From Bradyrhizobium sp. AZCC 1719 (GTDB taxonomy: Bacteria > Pseudomonadota > Alphaproteobacteria > Rhizobiales > Xanthobacteraceae), in the NCBI RefSeq assembly GCF_036924525.1, contig NZ_JAZHRU010000001.1:434001-498000 (forward strand): a stretch of DNA of 64,000 bases, read 5' to 3'. The translations under genes were made by a program, and so were the position numbers. Below the pieces are notes generated by a model, which was given only the letters and a program-made list of their open reading frames with translations, was not told the DNA's origin and ran no database searches. The number at the start of each line of letters is the position of its first letter. Positions within the stretch are counted from its first letter, which is position 1. This document shows positions 63,941 through 64,000 of this stretch, in pieces.

Positions 63941-64000
63941 ATGACAGAGCATAGTCTCTGGCGTTTTTCGCGCGCGTTGCATCGTGCGATCAATGAACGC
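63941..64000 (+). CDS. Start of an unidentified gene, cut by window edge
   Basis: ATG at 63941 opens a frame of 20 codons (MTEHSLWRFSRALHRAINER) that reaches the window end without a stop. AGGA lies upstream. The charge and aromatic pattern look real, but no family can be named from 20 residues. Confidence 0.35.
   Translation, partial: MTEHSLWRFSRALHRAINER

Overview
The window is a high-GC chromosomal segment from an alphaproteobacterium, most likely Bradyrhizobium or a close relative. Supporting signs are a SerC of the rhizobial type, paired DUF992 secreted proteins, a very long UvrB, the small '[15 protein letters not shown]' and 'DTTKGHRDDEKNN' proteins, many Bradyrhizobium-style palindromic interspersed repeats, and a FixK/FNR-type box. 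No rRNA, tRNA, CRISPR array, complete insertion sequence or integrase was seen.

Layout. 1-12.8 kb is mostly core and mostly on the minus strand: serC (cut by the window edge), a GNAT, a GST, two outer-membrane beta-barrels, an Fsr-type MFS exporter, glmM, an FMN-dependent 2-hydroxyacid oxidase, a secreted DUF5666-like protein, aroE and an EF-G paralogue. 13.1-19.4 kb holds a five-gene plus-strand operon (TonB-dependent receptor, binding protein, permease, ATPase, NnrS) with overlapping stops and starts. A perfect FixK2/NnrR-type box lies upstream, so it looks like an envelope-spanning import system switched on at low oxygen or by NO. 19.4-28.3 kb carries paired DUF992 proteins, an aspartate aminotransferase, a GST, a PQQ-type sugar dehydrogenase, a kinase-less PAS sensor and an aldo-keto reductase. 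28.3-35.6 kb is a surface-glycan-like cluster: asparagine synthetase, a multi-pass GT-C-like protein, three SAM methyltransferases and a GT2 polyprenyl-phosphate glycosyltransferase. 35.6-39.7 kb has a DUF1800/DUF1501 pair, a cysteine-rich CWC protein overlapping a HAD phosphatase, and a small conserved protein.

39.7-45.5 kb is the accessory part. It holds about 1.2 kb of decayed interspersed repeats, a truncated antitoxin, a short ORF with a SEC-C-like end, and a lower-GC gene whose N-terminus has the layout of a proteasome/HslV-type Ntn hydrolase. Next come a displaced copy of the 3' end of uvrB and a prokaryotic ionotropic-glutamate-receptor-like channel, up to the intact uvrB. The displaced uvrB tail differs from the intact one almost only at synonymous sites, pointing to recombination with a diverged relative rather than a local duplication.

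48.5-64 kb returns to ordinary genes: a frameshifted CxxC protein, a flavin monooxygenase with a LysR regulator divergent from a TauE/SafE permease, GSTs and an animal-type haem peroxidase. It also holds a four-gene minus-strand unit (repeat-rich coiled-coil membrane protein, orphan TAXI binding protein, VasI-like protein, periplasmic DsrE-like protein), a PDE-like HD phosphohydrolase, an NTF2-like protein and short membrane proteins.

The best candidates for undescribed biology are the Ntn-hydrolase gene with its short coupled upstream ORF, the FixK-boxed TonB-ABC-NnrS operon, the orphan TAXI/coiled-coil operon, and the channel gene bracketed by uvrB tails.
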